In this document: piece by piece, positions 44,991 to 54,560 of the stretch
Layout: the number at the start of each line of letters is the position of its first letter
How positions within the stretch are numbered: position 1 is the first letter of the stretch
Source: Clostridium sp. CAG:914
Lineage (GTDB): Bacteria > Bacillota_I > Bacilli_A > RF39 > UBA660
Reading direction: 5' to 3'
Assembly: GCA_000437895.1 (NCBI GenBank)
Contig: FR902162.1
Coordinates: 26,024 to 90,023 of the forward strand
DNA: 64,000 nt
Position numbers and translations under genes: made by a program
The notes under the pieces: generated by a model
Databases searched by the model: none
Told to the model about the DNA's origin: nothing
Seen by the model: the letters and a program-made list of their open reading frames with translations, nothing else

Positions 44991-46067
44991 ATGATACTAA
45001 AGAAGCCATATGCTTTCTTAATTAAGCATTTTAGATTAATTCATATTATATTATCAACATTATTAATATATATAGCTTTTTCGTTTAATAAAGTACATAA
45101 GTATATAAAAGAACTAATATCAGGAATATCTAACAAATATGATGCTATTAATTATGTTAATAAAGGTTTGTTTATATTTATATTCTTAGTAATACTAATA
45201 TCTATAGGAGTATATTACTTAATGAAATATAAAAAGAAACCAAAGACAATATACATAATTACTACTATTGGTTATCTTTTAATGGGAGTTTTACTTGCCT
45301 TTGTAAATGGCTACTTATCTTCATTATCAATGGAAGTTATCAATGCAAAAACCATCAGGTTTTATAGAGACACCCTTTCATTTACTATGTTATATCAATA
45401 TATAATAATTATAATTATGATAATTAGAGGATTAGGATTTGATATAAAGAAGTTTAATTTTACAAAAGACATCCAAGAACTAAATATTGAAGATATTGAT
45501 TCTGAAGAGGTAGAAGTAAATGTAAATATAGATACTAAAAATATTATAAGAGATATTAATAGGAGAAAGAGAGAATTAGGTTATTGGATAAAAGAAAATC
45601 TTCTTTTCAGTATAATTTTAATATCTGTAATATTAATTGGAGCATCATATCTATTATATAAAAATGTTTTATTAAAAAATAGATTATACCCTATGAAAGA
45701 ACCTTTTGGAACTAATAACATATATCAAATAGATAATAGTTATATATCTACAAAAGATGGCAATAATTATATTATAGTAAAATTTAATGTATATTCTAAA
45801 ATAGGAAGAAATACTCTTAATTTAGATAAATTTAGTTTAAAAATAGGAAAAGAAACATATTATATAAATCAAAAGAAATGTTATTTGTATACTGATATAG
45901 GTCCTTGTTATCAAAAACAATATATTAATTCTAATACTTCTACTTATATTCTAGTATTTGAAGTAAATGATATAAATATAAATAAAACATACTTAATATA
46001 CAGTGAAGATTTAGAAAATAAAACAAAAATAAAACTAAGACTAGAAGATTATATTTTAAAATCATAG
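44991..46067 (+). CDS. Polytopic membrane protein with C-terminal extracytoplasmic domain
   Basis: Four hydrophobic segments lie in the first 155 residues (LIHIILSTLLIYIAFSF, GLFIFIFLVILISIGVYY, TIYIITTIGYLLMGVLLAFV, YIIIIIMIIRGLGF). A charged cytoplasmic loop follows, then a fifth helix near 208-225 (ILISVILIGASYLLYK) and a beta-rich domain (NYIIVKFNVYSK) recalling DUF4352-like folds, with a Cys pair (KCYLYTDIGPC). Not assigned to a function. TATAAT and GGTGAT precede the ATG, so it has its own promoter; a terminator follows. Confidence 0.7.
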   Translation: MILKKPYAFLIKHFRLIHIILSTLLIYIAFSFNKVHKYIKELISGISNKYDAINYVNKGLFIFIFLVILISIGVYYLMKYKKKPKTIYIITTIGYLLMGVLLAFVNGYLSSLSMEVINAKTIRFYRDTLSFTMLYQYIIIIIMIIRGLGFDIKKFNFTKDIQELNIEDIDSEEVEVNVNIDTKNIIRDINRRKRELGYWIKENLLFSIILISVILIGASYLLYKNVLLKNRLYPMKEPFGTNNIYQIDNSYISTKDGNNYIIVKFNVYSKIGRNTLNLDKFSLKIGKETYYINQKKCYLYTDIGPCYQKQYINSNTSTYILVFEVNDININKTYLIYSEDLENKTKIKLRLEDYILKS

Positions 46068-46076
46068 GATACTATT

Positions 46077-46103
46077 AGACAAACTATTATGGTTTGTCTT
46101 TTT
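46077..46103 (+). terminator. Intrinsic terminator
   Basis: AGACAAAC (46077-46084) pairs with GTTTGTCT (46092-46099) and is followed by T residues. Confidence 0.85.
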
Positions 46104-46173
46104 AAATTGTAAATACTTAGTTGAGATATAATTAACCATGTGTTATAATCAAACAAGAAGGTTTGGTGATAAT

Positions 46174-47121
46174 ATGAAAAAAGTTGTTATACTAGGTGGG
46201 GGAACAGGCCTATCTGCATTACTAAGAGGATTAAAACTATTTCCAATAGATATTACAGCTGTAGTAACAGTAGCTGATGATGGATCTTCAACAGGAAGAC
46301 TTAGAAAAGAATTTAATATACCTGCTGTAGGAGATCTAAGAAAGGTATTGGTGTCACTTGCCGAAGTAGAACCCTTAGTAGAAGAACTTTTACAATATAG
46401 ATTTGATACATATAGTGATTTAGATAAACATACTGTTGGTAATTTAATGTTAACAGCCCTATATAATATTACAGGTAGTTTAACTAAATCATTAGAATCT
46501 TTAAGTAAAATATTAAATATTAAAGGAAAAGTTTTACCATTTACAGAAGATAAACCCGTATTAGTGGCACATATGACAGATGGTACTATCGTAGAAGGTG
46601 AAGAAGAAATAACGTTAGCACATAAAAAAATAGATAAAATAAAATACAAAAATAAAATAAAAGTAACAGATGAAGTTCTAAATGCTATTGCTGAAGCTGA
46701 TTTAATAATTATTGGAATAGGTAGTTTATATACAAGTATTATTCCTAATTTACTAACTAAAGAAGTTAAAAAAGCACTAATTAATGCCAAAGCTAAGAAA
46801 ATGTATATATGTAATATAATGAGTCAACATGGTGAAACAGATGGATTTAAAGCAAGTGATTGTATTAAAGAAATAAATAAATATGTTTGCAAAGACTTTA
46901 TAGATGTCGTCCTAACTAATTCCACAAAAATAAATAATGAAATATTAGATCGATATAAAGAAGAAATTAGTGAACCTATATTCGTAGATAAAGAAACTAT
47001 AAAGAAAATGAACGTAGAATTAATTAATAAAGATTTACTTAATACCAAAGATAATCAAGCTAAACACGATTCATTAAAAACAGCCTTAGAAGTATTTTCT
47101 TACTTAACAAAAGGAGATTAA
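46174..47121 (+). CDS. yvcK: Gluconeogenesis factor YvcK (CofD-like)
   Basis: 315 residues from ATG 46174 (GGTGAT upstream). Signatures are VVILGGGTGLSALLRGLK, TVADDGSSTGRLR, GDLRKVLVSL, HTVGNLMLTALY and GIGSLYTSIIPNLL. In Bacillus the protein binds UDP-GlcNAc and is needed for growth on gluconeogenic carbon and for PBP1 placement. It is followed 2 bp later by whiA, a conserved pairing; the usual upstream partner rapZ is absent here. Confidence 0.95.
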   Translation: MKKVVILGGGTGLSALLRGLKLFPIDITAVVTVADDGSSTGRLRKEFNIPAVGDLRKVLVSLAEVEPLVEELLQYRFDTYSDLDKHTVGNLMLTALYNITGSLTKSLESLSKILNIKGKVLPFTEDKPVLVAHMTDGTIVEGEEEITLAHKKIDKIKYKNKIKVTDEVLNAIAEADLIIIGIGSLYTSIIPNLLTKEVKKALINAKAKKMYICNIMSQHGETDGFKASDCIKEINKYVCKDFIDVVLTNSTKINNEILDRYKEEISEPIFVDKETIKKMNVELINKDLLNTKDNQAKHDSLKTALEVFSYLTKGD

Positions 47122-47123
47122 TC

Positions 47124-48056
47124 ATGAGCTTTTCTACTGAAATAAAAAATGAAGTAACAAAATTGGATTCTACTAAATTAGAACTTATCTCTGAGTTATC
47201 AGCCATTGTTAGAAATAGTGCCATAATAGAAGACTCTATTAAAATAACTATTGAAAATAATTCTGTAGCAAGAAGAATATTTAAGTTATTTAGAACAATT
47301 TATGACATAACACCAATTATTACCGTAAGAAATAGATATTTTAATAAAGGTATAAGTTATATATTAGAGATAAAAGAAAAAAATAATACTATTTTACAAG
47401 ACTTATCAATATATGATGAAAATAATAATTATTTAAGTATACCAAGAGAATATATTATTAGTGATGAAGATGAATTAAGAGCATACTTAAGAGGACTATT
47501 TATATCCGTAGGTAGTTTAAATGATCCCAAAACAAGTCGTTATCATTTAGAATTTTTATTAGATACCAGTATGTATGCTAAATTTATTAGTAAATTACTA
47601 AATGAATATGATTTAAATAGTAAAATAATTAAAAGAGAAAAAAAATACATGGTATACATCAAAGAGGCAGAAAAAATAAGTGATTTCTTACGAATAATTA
47701 AAGCTTATAATGCCGTAATGTATTATGAAGATATAAGAATATATAGAGACCATAAAAATATGACTAATAGATTAAATAACTGTGAACAAGCTAATATGGA
47801 TAAAATATTCTTCACAGCAAATAGTCAATTAAAAGACATAGAAAAATTACAGGAGTTAGATTTAATAGATGCACTAGATGATAAACTAAAACTAGTAATA
47901 GATTACAGATTAAAATATAAAGAAGCTAGTTTAGCAGAATTAAGTGAAATAATTAGTAAAGAAACAAATGATAAAATAACTAAGTCAGGATTAAATCATA
48001 GATTTAGAAAGATTAAAGAAATAATACATAATATAGAAAAAAATAATAATAAGTGA
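47124..48056 (+). CDS. whiA: WhiA, conserved Gram-positive DNA-binding protein
   Basis: 310 residues. The N-terminal LAGLIDADG-derived domain contains ELRAYLRGLFISVGSLNDPK and the C-terminal helix-turn-helix contains ASLAELSEIISKE...SGLNHRFRKIKEI. It is a sporulation regulator in Streptomyces and a division- and chromosome-segregation factor in Bacillus. Terminates with TGA, direct evidence for the standard code. It is 2 bp after yvcK, in one operon. Confidence 0.95.
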   Translation: MSFSTEIKNEVTKLDSTKLELISELSAIVRNSAIIEDSIKITIENNSVARRIFKLFRTIYDITPIITVRNRYFNKGISYILEIKEKNNTILQDLSIYDENNNYLSIPREYIISDEDELRAYLRGLFISVGSLNDPKTSRYHLEFLLDTSMYAKFISKLLNEYDLNSKIIKREKKYMVYIKEAEKISDFLRIIKAYNAVMYYEDIRIYRDHKNMTNRLNNCEQANMDKIFFTANSQLKDIEKLQELDLIDALDDKLKLVIDYRLKYKEASLAELSEIISKETNDKITKSGLNHRFRKIKEIIHNIEKNNNK

Positions 48057-48080
48057 TATAATAATTAAGAGAGGTAAATT

Positions 48081-49322
48081 ATGAGTTTTTATGAAGAATT
48101 AAAAGAAAGAGGATTAATAAAAGATGTAGCTGGTGATGAAGAAGTCATAAAAGACTTATTAGATAATCATAGTATATCTTTCTATTGGGGAACAGACCCA
48201 ACATCAGATAGCCTACATATTGGACATTATTCTTCTTTAGTAACTGCTAAAAGATTATTTTTACATGGTCATAAACCTATTCTTTTAGTAGGGGGAGCCA
48301 CAGGATTAATTGGAGATCCAAAACCAAGTGCAGAAAGAGAAATAATAGATAAAGACGTCCTAAATAAAAATTTACAAGGAATAAAAAAACAAGTTGCTGA
48401 AATATTTGACAATAAAGCTTTAGTAGTTAATAACTATGATTGGATAAAAGACTTTGACTACATAACTTTCTTAAGAGATGTAGGAAAATATATAAATATT
48501 AATTATATGTTAGATAAAGATATTATAAGAAGAAGATTAGAAACAGGAATAACTTATGCCGAATTTTCTTATACACTAATTCAAGGCTATGACTTCTTAC
48601 ATCTATTCAATAACTATAATTGTATAATGCAAGTAGAAGGTAGCGATCAATGGGGAAATATAACTACAGGAATAGATTTAATAAAGAAAATTACTGGTCG
48701 TGACGCTTATGCTTTTACTATGCCACTTGTCCTAGATAAAACAGGTAAAAAATTTGGTAAAAGCGAAGGAAATGCTTTATGGTTAGATAAAAATAAAACA
48801 TCTAGTTACAAAATATATCAATACTTAATTAATTCAGATGATGACCTAGTAGAATCTTACTTAAAAATATTTACATTTCTATCTTTAGAAGAAATAAAAG
48901 AAATAATGGAAAAACATCAAAAAGAGCCACACTTAAGATTAGCCCAAAAAACATTAGCTATGGAAGTAGTAAGAGATTTAAGAGGAGAAGAAGAATTAAC
49001 TAAGGCAATTAATTTATCAGAAGTCTTATTTACAAATAAATTCAAAGAACTAACAAGTGAGGATATTAAAGAAGTATTTTCTGATATGGAAATAATTAAT
49101 GTAAAATTGGGTACTAATATATTAGATTTATTAGTAGAACTAAAAGCATCATCTTCAAAAAGAGAAGCAAAAGAATTTGTTTTAAATAATGCTATATTAC
49201 TTAACGGGGATAAAATAAATGATATAAATTATATTGTAGATAATAATTCATTTATAGATAATACATATATTGTAATAAAAAGAGGCAAAAAGAATTACTA
49301 TATAGGTAAAAAAGAAATATAA
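48081..49322 (+). CDS. tyrS: Tyrosyl-tRNA synthetase
   Basis: Class I synthetase of 413 residues: WGTDPTSDSLHIGHYSS contains the HIGH motif, QVEGSDQWGNITTG the tyrosine-binding loop, and KFGKSEG the KMSKS equivalent. A C-terminal S4-like RNA-binding domain follows (SSSKREAKEFVLNNAILLNG). No T-box leader lies in the 24-bp gap after whiA, so it is read through from the yvcK-whiA unit, which is uncommon for this gene in Bacillota. Confidence 0.97.
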   Translation: MSFYEELKERGLIKDVAGDEEVIKDLLDNHSISFYWGTDPTSDSLHIGHYSSLVTAKRLFLHGHKPILLVGGATGLIGDPKPSAEREIIDKDVLNKNLQGIKKQVAEIFDNKALVVNNYDWIKDFDYITFLRDVGKYININYMLDKDIIRRRLETGITYAEFSYTLIQGYDFLHLFNNYNCIMQVEGSDQWGNITTGIDLIKKITGRDAYAFTMPLVLDKTGKKFGKSEGNALWLDKNKTSSYKIYQYLINSDDDLVESYLKIFTFLSLEEIKEIMEKHQKEPHLRLAQKTLAMEVVRDLRGEEELTKAINLSEVLFTNKFKELTSEDIKEVFSDMEIINVKLGTNILDLLVELKASSSKREAKEFVLNNAILLNGDKINDINYIVDNNSFIDNTYIVIKRGKKNYYIGKKEI

Positions 49323-49335
49323 AAGGAGTTTTAAA

Positions 49336-50187
49336 ATGTTTAGTAAAAGAAGAGATGCCAAGTTAATTAAAGGTAAAAATATAGGATTCGATAGATTTTT
49401 ATATTATTTAAAGCCTAGAAGAAGTGATAGTGAAGTATATATTTCAAGAGAAATAGATGTAACTAATTTAAAAAAATATATAGATTTAAAGAAAGAAAGT
49501 GGAGAAAAAATAACTTATTTTCATGCCTTTTCTACAGCAATAGCTAAAGTTATATATAATAGACCATACTTAAATAGATTTATAATAAAAGGAAATAAGT
49601 ATGAAAGAAATGAAGTTAAATTATCTTTTGTAGCTAAAAAAGATTTTACAGATGATTCTAATGAATTTATGAATGTTGTCACAGTAGACAAGGAAGATAA
49701 TTTAAATACTATAAGTAAAAAAATAACTGGTGATGTTGAAAGAATCAGAAGTAATAAAGGAAATAGTGCTGATAATTTGGTTATCACTCTAGGTAAACTA
49801 CCTAAATGGCTTTTTGCTTTTATTGTATGGTTTATTAAAAGATTAGATAATAATGATTTATTACCAAGTTCACTAACTAATAATAGTTTATATCATAGTA
49901 CTATTATCTTATCTAATCTTGGTAGTATTCATTGTGGTGCCATATATCATAACTTGACTAACTTTGGAACTAATTCCATATTAGCAACAATGGGTGAAGT
50001 TAAAGAAGTAGCAAAAGTAATAGATGGAAAAATAGAAAAAAGATGGGTTTGTGACTTTGGAATTACTCTAGATGAAAGAATAGCTGATGGTGTATACTAT
50101 GCAAAAGCAGTTAATTTATTGGAGTATATATTAGACAATCCAAAAATGTTAGAAGGTGAAATAAATGATAAAATCAATATGGAATAA
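49336..50187 (+). CDS. E2-type acyltransferase-like protein, catalytic His replaced
   Basis: 283 residues resembling the catalytic domain of 2-oxoacid dehydrogenase acyltransferases and chloramphenicol acetyltransferases: EVYISREIDVTNLKKYI, KITYFHAFSTAIAKVI and HSTIILSNLGSIHCGAIYH. The expected active site DHRxxDG reads DERIADG here, so the general-base His is Glu. There is no lipoyl domain. The gene overlaps the following acyl-CoA synthetase by 23 bp, which suggests the pair handles an acyl group together. AAAGGAG upstream. It may be a non-catalytic acyl-binding protein or use another residue. Confidence 0.8.
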   Translation: MFSKRRDAKLIKGKNIGFDRFLYYLKPRRSDSEVYISREIDVTNLKKYIDLKKESGEKITYFHAFSTAIAKVIYNRPYLNRFIIKGNKYERNEVKLSFVAKKDFTDDSNEFMNVVTVDKEDNLNTISKKITGDVERIRSNKGNSADNLVITLGKLPKWLFAFIVWFIKRLDNNDLLPSSLTNNSLYHSTIILSNLGSIHCGAIYHNLTNFGTNSILATMGEVKEVAKVIDGKIEKRWVCDFGITLDERIADGVYYAKAVNLLEYILDNPKMLEGEINDKINME

Positions 50188-51910
50188 TATAACAAAAAGA
50201 GTAAATGGTTTAATTGATAAAATAAGACATAAAGAACCATGGTATAAGTATTATGGTAATAATCCTAGAAAGATTAATTATCCTACAATGACACTTTACG
50301 AAACAATTGAAAAAACAGCCGAATCATATCCATACTATGATGCTTTTATGTACTATGGAAAGAAAATAACATATAAAGAATTCATAATAAGAATCAAAAA
50401 AATGGCAAGTTCATTACTCGAAGAAGGAATAAAAGAAGGCGATGTTATAACCATATGTATGCCAAACACTCCTTCAGCTATATGTATGTTTTATGCCGTA
50501 AATATGGTTGGTGCTGTTGCCAGCATGATTCACCCTCTATCAAGTGAAAAAGAAATAGAATTGTATTTAAACACATCAAATAGCAAATATATCATGACAA
50601 TAGACTTAGTATATGACAAAATAATTAAAATAATAGATAATACTAATGTATCAAAGATAATAGTAAGTTCTGTAAGTGATGATATGGATAATGCTAAGCA
50701 TGCTATATATTGGTTCATGTCTGGAAGAAAAACTAAAATAGCTAAAAACAATAAAGCAATATTATTAAAAGATTTCTTAAAAAAGGGTATATATTATAAA
50801 GATTTAAAACCAGTAAAAAGAAAAAATGATGATGACGCTGTTATACTTTATAGTGGAGGAACAACAGGAAATCCTAAAGGAATAGTTCTAACAAACCTAA
50901 ATTTTAATGCCTTAGCAATGCAAGCTCACATTATGACAGAAGCCAAAGCAGGAGAAACTATATTGTCAATAATGCCAATATTCCATGGTTTTGGATTAGG
51001 TGTTAGCGTACATACTCCATTGTATATAGGTATGACTTGCATCTTTGTTCCAGATTTTAGTCCAAAAAAATTTGACAATTTAATAAGAAAATATCATCCA
51101 AATTTCATAACAGGTGTTCCAACTTTATATGAAGGACTTTTAAAAAATAGATTCAAACCAAAAGAATTATCATGTATTAAGGTAGCTATTTCGGGAGGAG
51201 ATACATTATCTGTAGAATTAAAAAATAGAGTAGATGAATTTTTTAAAAATCATGGTTCTAAAGCTGAACTTAGAAGTGGTTATGGATTAACAGAGAGTAC
51301 AGCAGCTGTTTGTTTAACACCTACAAAATATTATAAGCCAAATATTATAGGTATGCCTTTTCCTGATATGACTATTAAAATTGTTCAAATAGGTACAACA
51401 GAAGAAGTTAATGTCATGGAAGAAGGAGAAATATGTGTCAATGGGCCAACAGTAATGAAAAAATACTTAAATAATGAAAATGAAACTAAAACAACACTAA
51501 TTAAACACAATGATGGAAAATATTGGTTACATACTGGAGACATAGGATATATGGATACAGAAGGATTTGTTTATTTTAAACAAAGACTAAAAAGATTAAT
51601 AATATCTTCAGGATATAATATATATCCAAGTTATGTTGAGGAAATAATATGCCGACATCCTAGGGTAGAAAGTTGTGTTGTCATAGGTATACCTCATGAA
51701 TATAAAAAACAAGTAGTTAAAGCTTATATTGTTTTAAATGGTGATAAAAAAGCTGATAAAAGTACTAAAAAAAGTATTAAAAAATATTGTGAAGACAACT
51801 TAGCAAAATATTCATGGCCATATGAATATGAATATCGTGATAGCTTACCAACAACATTGGTAGGAAAAGTTGCCTATAAAAAACTAGAAGAGGAGAATAG
51901 TGATAAATAA
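50165..51910 (+). CDS. Long-chain acyl-CoA synthetase/AMP-binding enzyme
   Basis: 581 residues of the ANL superfamily. The AMP-binding P-loop is AVILYSGGTTGNPKGIVLTN; then SGGDTLSVELKNRV, GYGLTESTAAVCLTP, YWLHTGDIGYMD, the hinge FKQRLKRLIISSGYNIYPSY, and the C-terminal Lys in PTTLVGKVAYKK. It activates a carboxylic acid, probably a fatty acid, to the acyl-CoA through an acyl-AMP. It starts inside the end of the E2-like gene with GGTGAA as binding site and is coupled to folD downstream. Confidence 0.9.
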   Translation: MIKSIWNNITKRVNGLIDKIRHKEPWYKYYGNNPRKINYPTMTLYETIEKTAESYPYYDAFMYYGKKITYKEFIIRIKKMASSLLEEGIKEGDVITICMPNTPSAICMFYAVNMVGAVASMIHPLSSEKEIELYLNTSNSKYIMTIDLVYDKIIKIIDNTNVSKIIVSSVSDDMDNAKHAIYWFMSGRKTKIAKNNKAILLKDFLKKGIYYKDLKPVKRKNDDDAVILYSGGTTGNPKGIVLTNLNFNALAMQAHIMTEAKAGETILSIMPIFHGFGLGVSVHTPLYIGMTCIFVPDFSPKKFDNLIRKYHPNFITGVPTLYEGLLKNRFKPKELSCIKVAISGGDTLSVELKNRVDEFFKNHGSKAELRSGYGLTESTAAVCLTPTKYYKPNIIGMPFPDMTIKIVQIGTTEEVNVMEEGEICVNGPTVMKKYLNNENETKTTLIKHNDGKYWLHTGDIGYMDTEGFVYFKQRLKRLIISSGYNIYPSYVEEIICRHPRVESCVVIGIPHEYKKQVVKAYIVLNGDKKADKSTKKSIKKYCEDNLAKYSWPYEYEYRDSLPTTLVGKVAYKKLEEENSDK

Positions 51911-51911
51911 T

Positions 51912-52748
51912 ATGATTATAATGGATGGTAGAAAAATAAAAGAAAATATCTTAAATAATCTAAAAATAGAGATAGATAAATTAAAGTTAAAACCATCATT
52001 AACCGTTATCCAAGTAGGAAATGATGAAGCAAGTAATATATATGTAAGACAAAAAAAGAATATGGCATCTTTCCTTGGATATACTTTTAATCATATTAGT
52101 TTAGAAGAAAATATAACAGAAGAAGAACTATTAGATTTAATAGACAAGTTGAATAAAGATAAAACTATTAATGGAATACTTGTTCAAATGCCTCTTCCTA
52201 AACATATAGATGAAGCAAGAATACAAAATAAAATTAATGAATATAAAGATGTAGATGGATTAACAGATATAAATTCTGGTAGATTGTTTCATAATAAAGA
52301 ATGTTTATTACCATGTACACCATACGGAATTATGGAATTGTTAGATTACTATAATATAAATGTAGAAGGTAAGAATGTAACTATTATAGGAAAAAGTAAT
52401 TTAGTAGGTAAACCACTATCTATGCTTATGCTAAATAAAGGAGCTACTGTAACTATATGTCATTCCAAAACAAAAAATATAAGTGAACTTACAAAAAATG
52501 CTGATATTTTAGTGGTAGCTGTAGGAAAAAGAAATTTAGTAAATGCCAACATGGTAAAAGACAATGCCATAGTTATAGATGTAGGAATTAATAGAGATGA
52601 AAATAACCATATGTGTGGAGACGTTGATTTTGAAAATGTTAAAAACAAAACATCATACATTACTCCCGTTCCATATGGAGTAGGTCAATTAACCGTAGCT
52701 ATGTTAGGAGTAAATGTATATAAAGCATATATGATGCAAAATAATTAA
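51912..52748 (+). CDS. folD: Bifunctional methylenetetrahydrofolate dehydrogenase/cyclohydrolase
   Basis: One-carbon folate enzyme. Motifs are DEASNIYVRQKKNMASFLGY (substrate and catalytic Lys), GILVQMPLPKHI, DGLTDINSGRLF, CTPYGIMELL, TIIGKSNLVGKPLSMLML (NADP loop) and TPVPYGVGQLTVAML. ATG 51912 gives the usual start MII.DG; a GTG at 51900, closer to AGGAG, is an alternative that overlaps the previous gene. Ends at a terminator. Confidence 0.95.
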   Translation: MIIMDGRKIKENILNNLKIEIDKLKLKPSLTVIQVGNDEASNIYVRQKKNMASFLGYTFNHISLEENITEEELLDLIDKLNKDKTINGILVQMPLPKHIDEARIQNKINEYKDVDGLTDINSGRLFHNKECLLPCTPYGIMELLDYYNINVEGKNVTIIGKSNLVGKPLSMLMLNKGATVTICHSKTKNISELTKNADILVVAVGKRNLVNANMVKDNAIVIDVGINRDENNHMCGDVDFENVKNKTSYITPVPYGVGQLTVAMLGVNVYKAYMMQNN

Positions 52749-52768
52749 GGGGCTTCCCCTTTTTTTTA
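52747..52768 (+). terminator. Intrinsic terminator after folD
   Basis: AAGGGG and CCCCTT form a tight stem around CTT, followed by T8. Confidence 0.85.
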
Positions 52769-52833
52769 ACATAAGTTTACTAATGAAGAAATTTGTGTTA
52801 ATATAGTTAGCAACATTTAAAAAAGGAGAAAAT

Positions 52834-54182
52834 ATGAAAAATTTAAGTATTCAACAAATAAATGAAATGTATAAAGAATTAGCATATACAATTATGACAG
52901 AAAAAGAGTTTTTAAAAATAGTTAAAAATATAACAGAAAAAGAAAAAGAACCATCAATAATTATAGAAAAAATAAGAGAATATATTTTGAAAATAATAGA
53001 TAAAGATTCAAATATATTAGAAATATTAAATGAAATTATAAATACTAAATTTAAAAATACAAATGAATATAATACTGCACTAAAAGCTCTTGAATACATA
53101 TGTGATTTACTAAATAAATATAATATAAACTTAGAAGTTGAAACTATTAATAGTTTATTAACATCAAATGAAACTTTTAATACTATAGTAAGTACTATAG
53201 TAAATAAAAATTTACAAGCTATAAAGAAAGGCAATATATCCACACTATTTAAAAGAGAAGAAATAAATGAAATTATAGAAATATATTGTATTATAAATGA
53301 AATAGAAGAAGAAAAAGTTCTATTAGAAAATATTCCTAATTCACTAACACAATATATAAAGGAAATAATACAAATACCATTACTTACTAAAGAAGAAGAA
53401 ATATCCCTATTAGAAAGAGCAAAAAATGGCGATGAAGAAGCCAAAAATAAACTTATCGAAGCCAATCAAAGATTAGTAATTCATGTAGCTCAAAAATATC
53501 AAAATAGTATAACAAATATGGAATTAGGAGATCTAATACAAGAAGGAAATTTCGGACTTAAAAAAGCAATAGAAAGATTTGATTTAGATAAAGAATGCAA
53601 ATTTTCAACATATGCCTATTGGTGGATAAGACAAAAAATAACAAGAGCAATTTCTAATAAAGAAAGAATCATTAGATTACCTGTATATCTAGTTGAAAAG
53701 ATAAAGGATTTACATAATGCAATATATAAATTAACAATAAAACTAAATAGAGAGCCAACAGAAGAAGAAATAGCAAGAGAAATGAATTTATCTATTGATG
53801 GAGTAAGAAAAATTAAAAAATATGCTCAAGATTCAATGTCATTAGATATAACAGTCGGAGAAGATGGTAGTAGTTGTATTGGAGATTTTATTGAAGATGG
53901 AAAAAGTAATATAGAAGATGAAGCTATTAATAATAAGAAAAGAGAGAAAATATTTGAATATTTAAATAAATTATCTGAAAGATATAGAGAAGTCATAATG
54001 ATGAGATATGGCTTTGAAGGAGAGCCAAAAACATTTCAAGAAATTGGTAAATCACTTGGAATTACTAGACAAAGAGCTGAACAAATAGAAAAAAAGTATT
54101 AAGAATGATAACAACGATGATAAAAGAAGATGGCCAAGAAGAATTTTTAAATGATAATTATACCTATAAAAGGACACAATAG
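52834..54182 (+). CDS. Sigma-70 family RNA polymerase sigma factor (RpoD-like), frameshifted near the C-terminus
   Basis: The first 180 residues are an Asn/Ile-rich region without recognised domain. Then come region 1.2 (LTKEEEISLLERAKNGDEEA), region 2 (NRLVIHVAQKY..., DLIQEGNFGLKKAIERFD, CKFSTYAYWWIRQKITRAIS), region 3 and region 4 (FQEIGKSLGITRQRAEQIEK). As read the frame stops at 54102 (EKKY). One extra A in the A7 run 54087-54093 would continue as VLRMITTMIKEDGQEEF to the TAG at 54180-54182. That tail aligns without gaps to the tail of the downstream copy (12 of 27 residues identical). AAAGGAG precedes the start. It may be the housekeeping factor or a paralogue. Confidence 0.8.
53945..54093 (+). 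repeat. 149-bp perfect direct repeat, copy 1 (sigma region 4)
   Basis: Identical to 54215-54363 at a 270-bp offset, divisible by three. It covers the region 4 helix-turn-helix from KIFEYLNKLS to AEQIEK. The flanks differ at once on both sides. Confidence 0.95.
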
Positions 54183-54214
54183 TAAAAATAAATATGCTAT
54201 TAAGAAAAAAAATT

Positions 54215-54447
54215 AGAAAATATTTGAATATTTAAATAAATTATCTGAAAGATATAGAGAAGTCATAATGATGAGATATGGCTTTGAAGGAGAGCCAAAA
54301 ACATTTCAAGAAATTGGTAAATCACTTGGAATTACTAGACAAAGAGCTGAACAAATAGAAAAATCAGCAAGAAGAGCAATATTATTAATGATAAGAAGAG
54401 CTGGTCATGAGGATTTTATATCAGAAGGTTATAGTTACATACGTTAA
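54215..54447 (+). pseudogene. Orphan copy of sigma region 4 with an alternative C-terminal tail
   Basis: Begins with the 149-bp perfect repeat (54215-54363) directly after an in-frame TAG, has no start codon with a ribosome-binding site, and continues as EKSARRAILLMIRRAGHEDF to the TAA at 54445-54447. The tail is homologous to, but clearly diverged from, the tail at 54094-54182. It is a remnant of a second sigma gene or a silent tail cassette. Confidence 0.8.
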
Positions 54448-54486
54448 AAAATAATGCTACAATTAGTAGTGTTATTTTCTTTTAAC
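54448..54486 (+). terminator. Weak terminator-like hairpin
   Basis: ATAATGCTAC and GTAGTGTTAT pair, including G-T pairs, around AATTA and are followed by TTTTC. Confidence 0.5.
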
Positions 54487-54513
54487 TATTTGTAAAAATA
54501 TAGTAAATGTATC

Positions 54514-54543
54514 TTTACAAAATTAAAAAAGTTATATTATAAT
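54514..54543 (+). promoter_or_regulatory. Promoter of the 345-aa gene
   Basis: TTTACA (54514-54519), an 18-bp spacer and TATAAT (54538-54543), 17 bp before the ATG at 54561, with GGTGAG as ribosome-binding site between. Confidence 0.65.
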
Positions 54544-54560
54544 TATATTAAGGTGAGAAT

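Noticed and set aside
48057..48080. T-box leader before tyrS.
   Set aside because: The gap after whiA is only 24 bp, far too short for a T-box.
52851..53465. A 204-codon minus-strand open frame in the N-terminal half of the sigma factor.
   Set aside because: It is a Ser/Ile/Phe-rich mirror of an Asn/Ile/Lys-rich coding region with no start site; the plus-strand gene continues into clear sigma regions.
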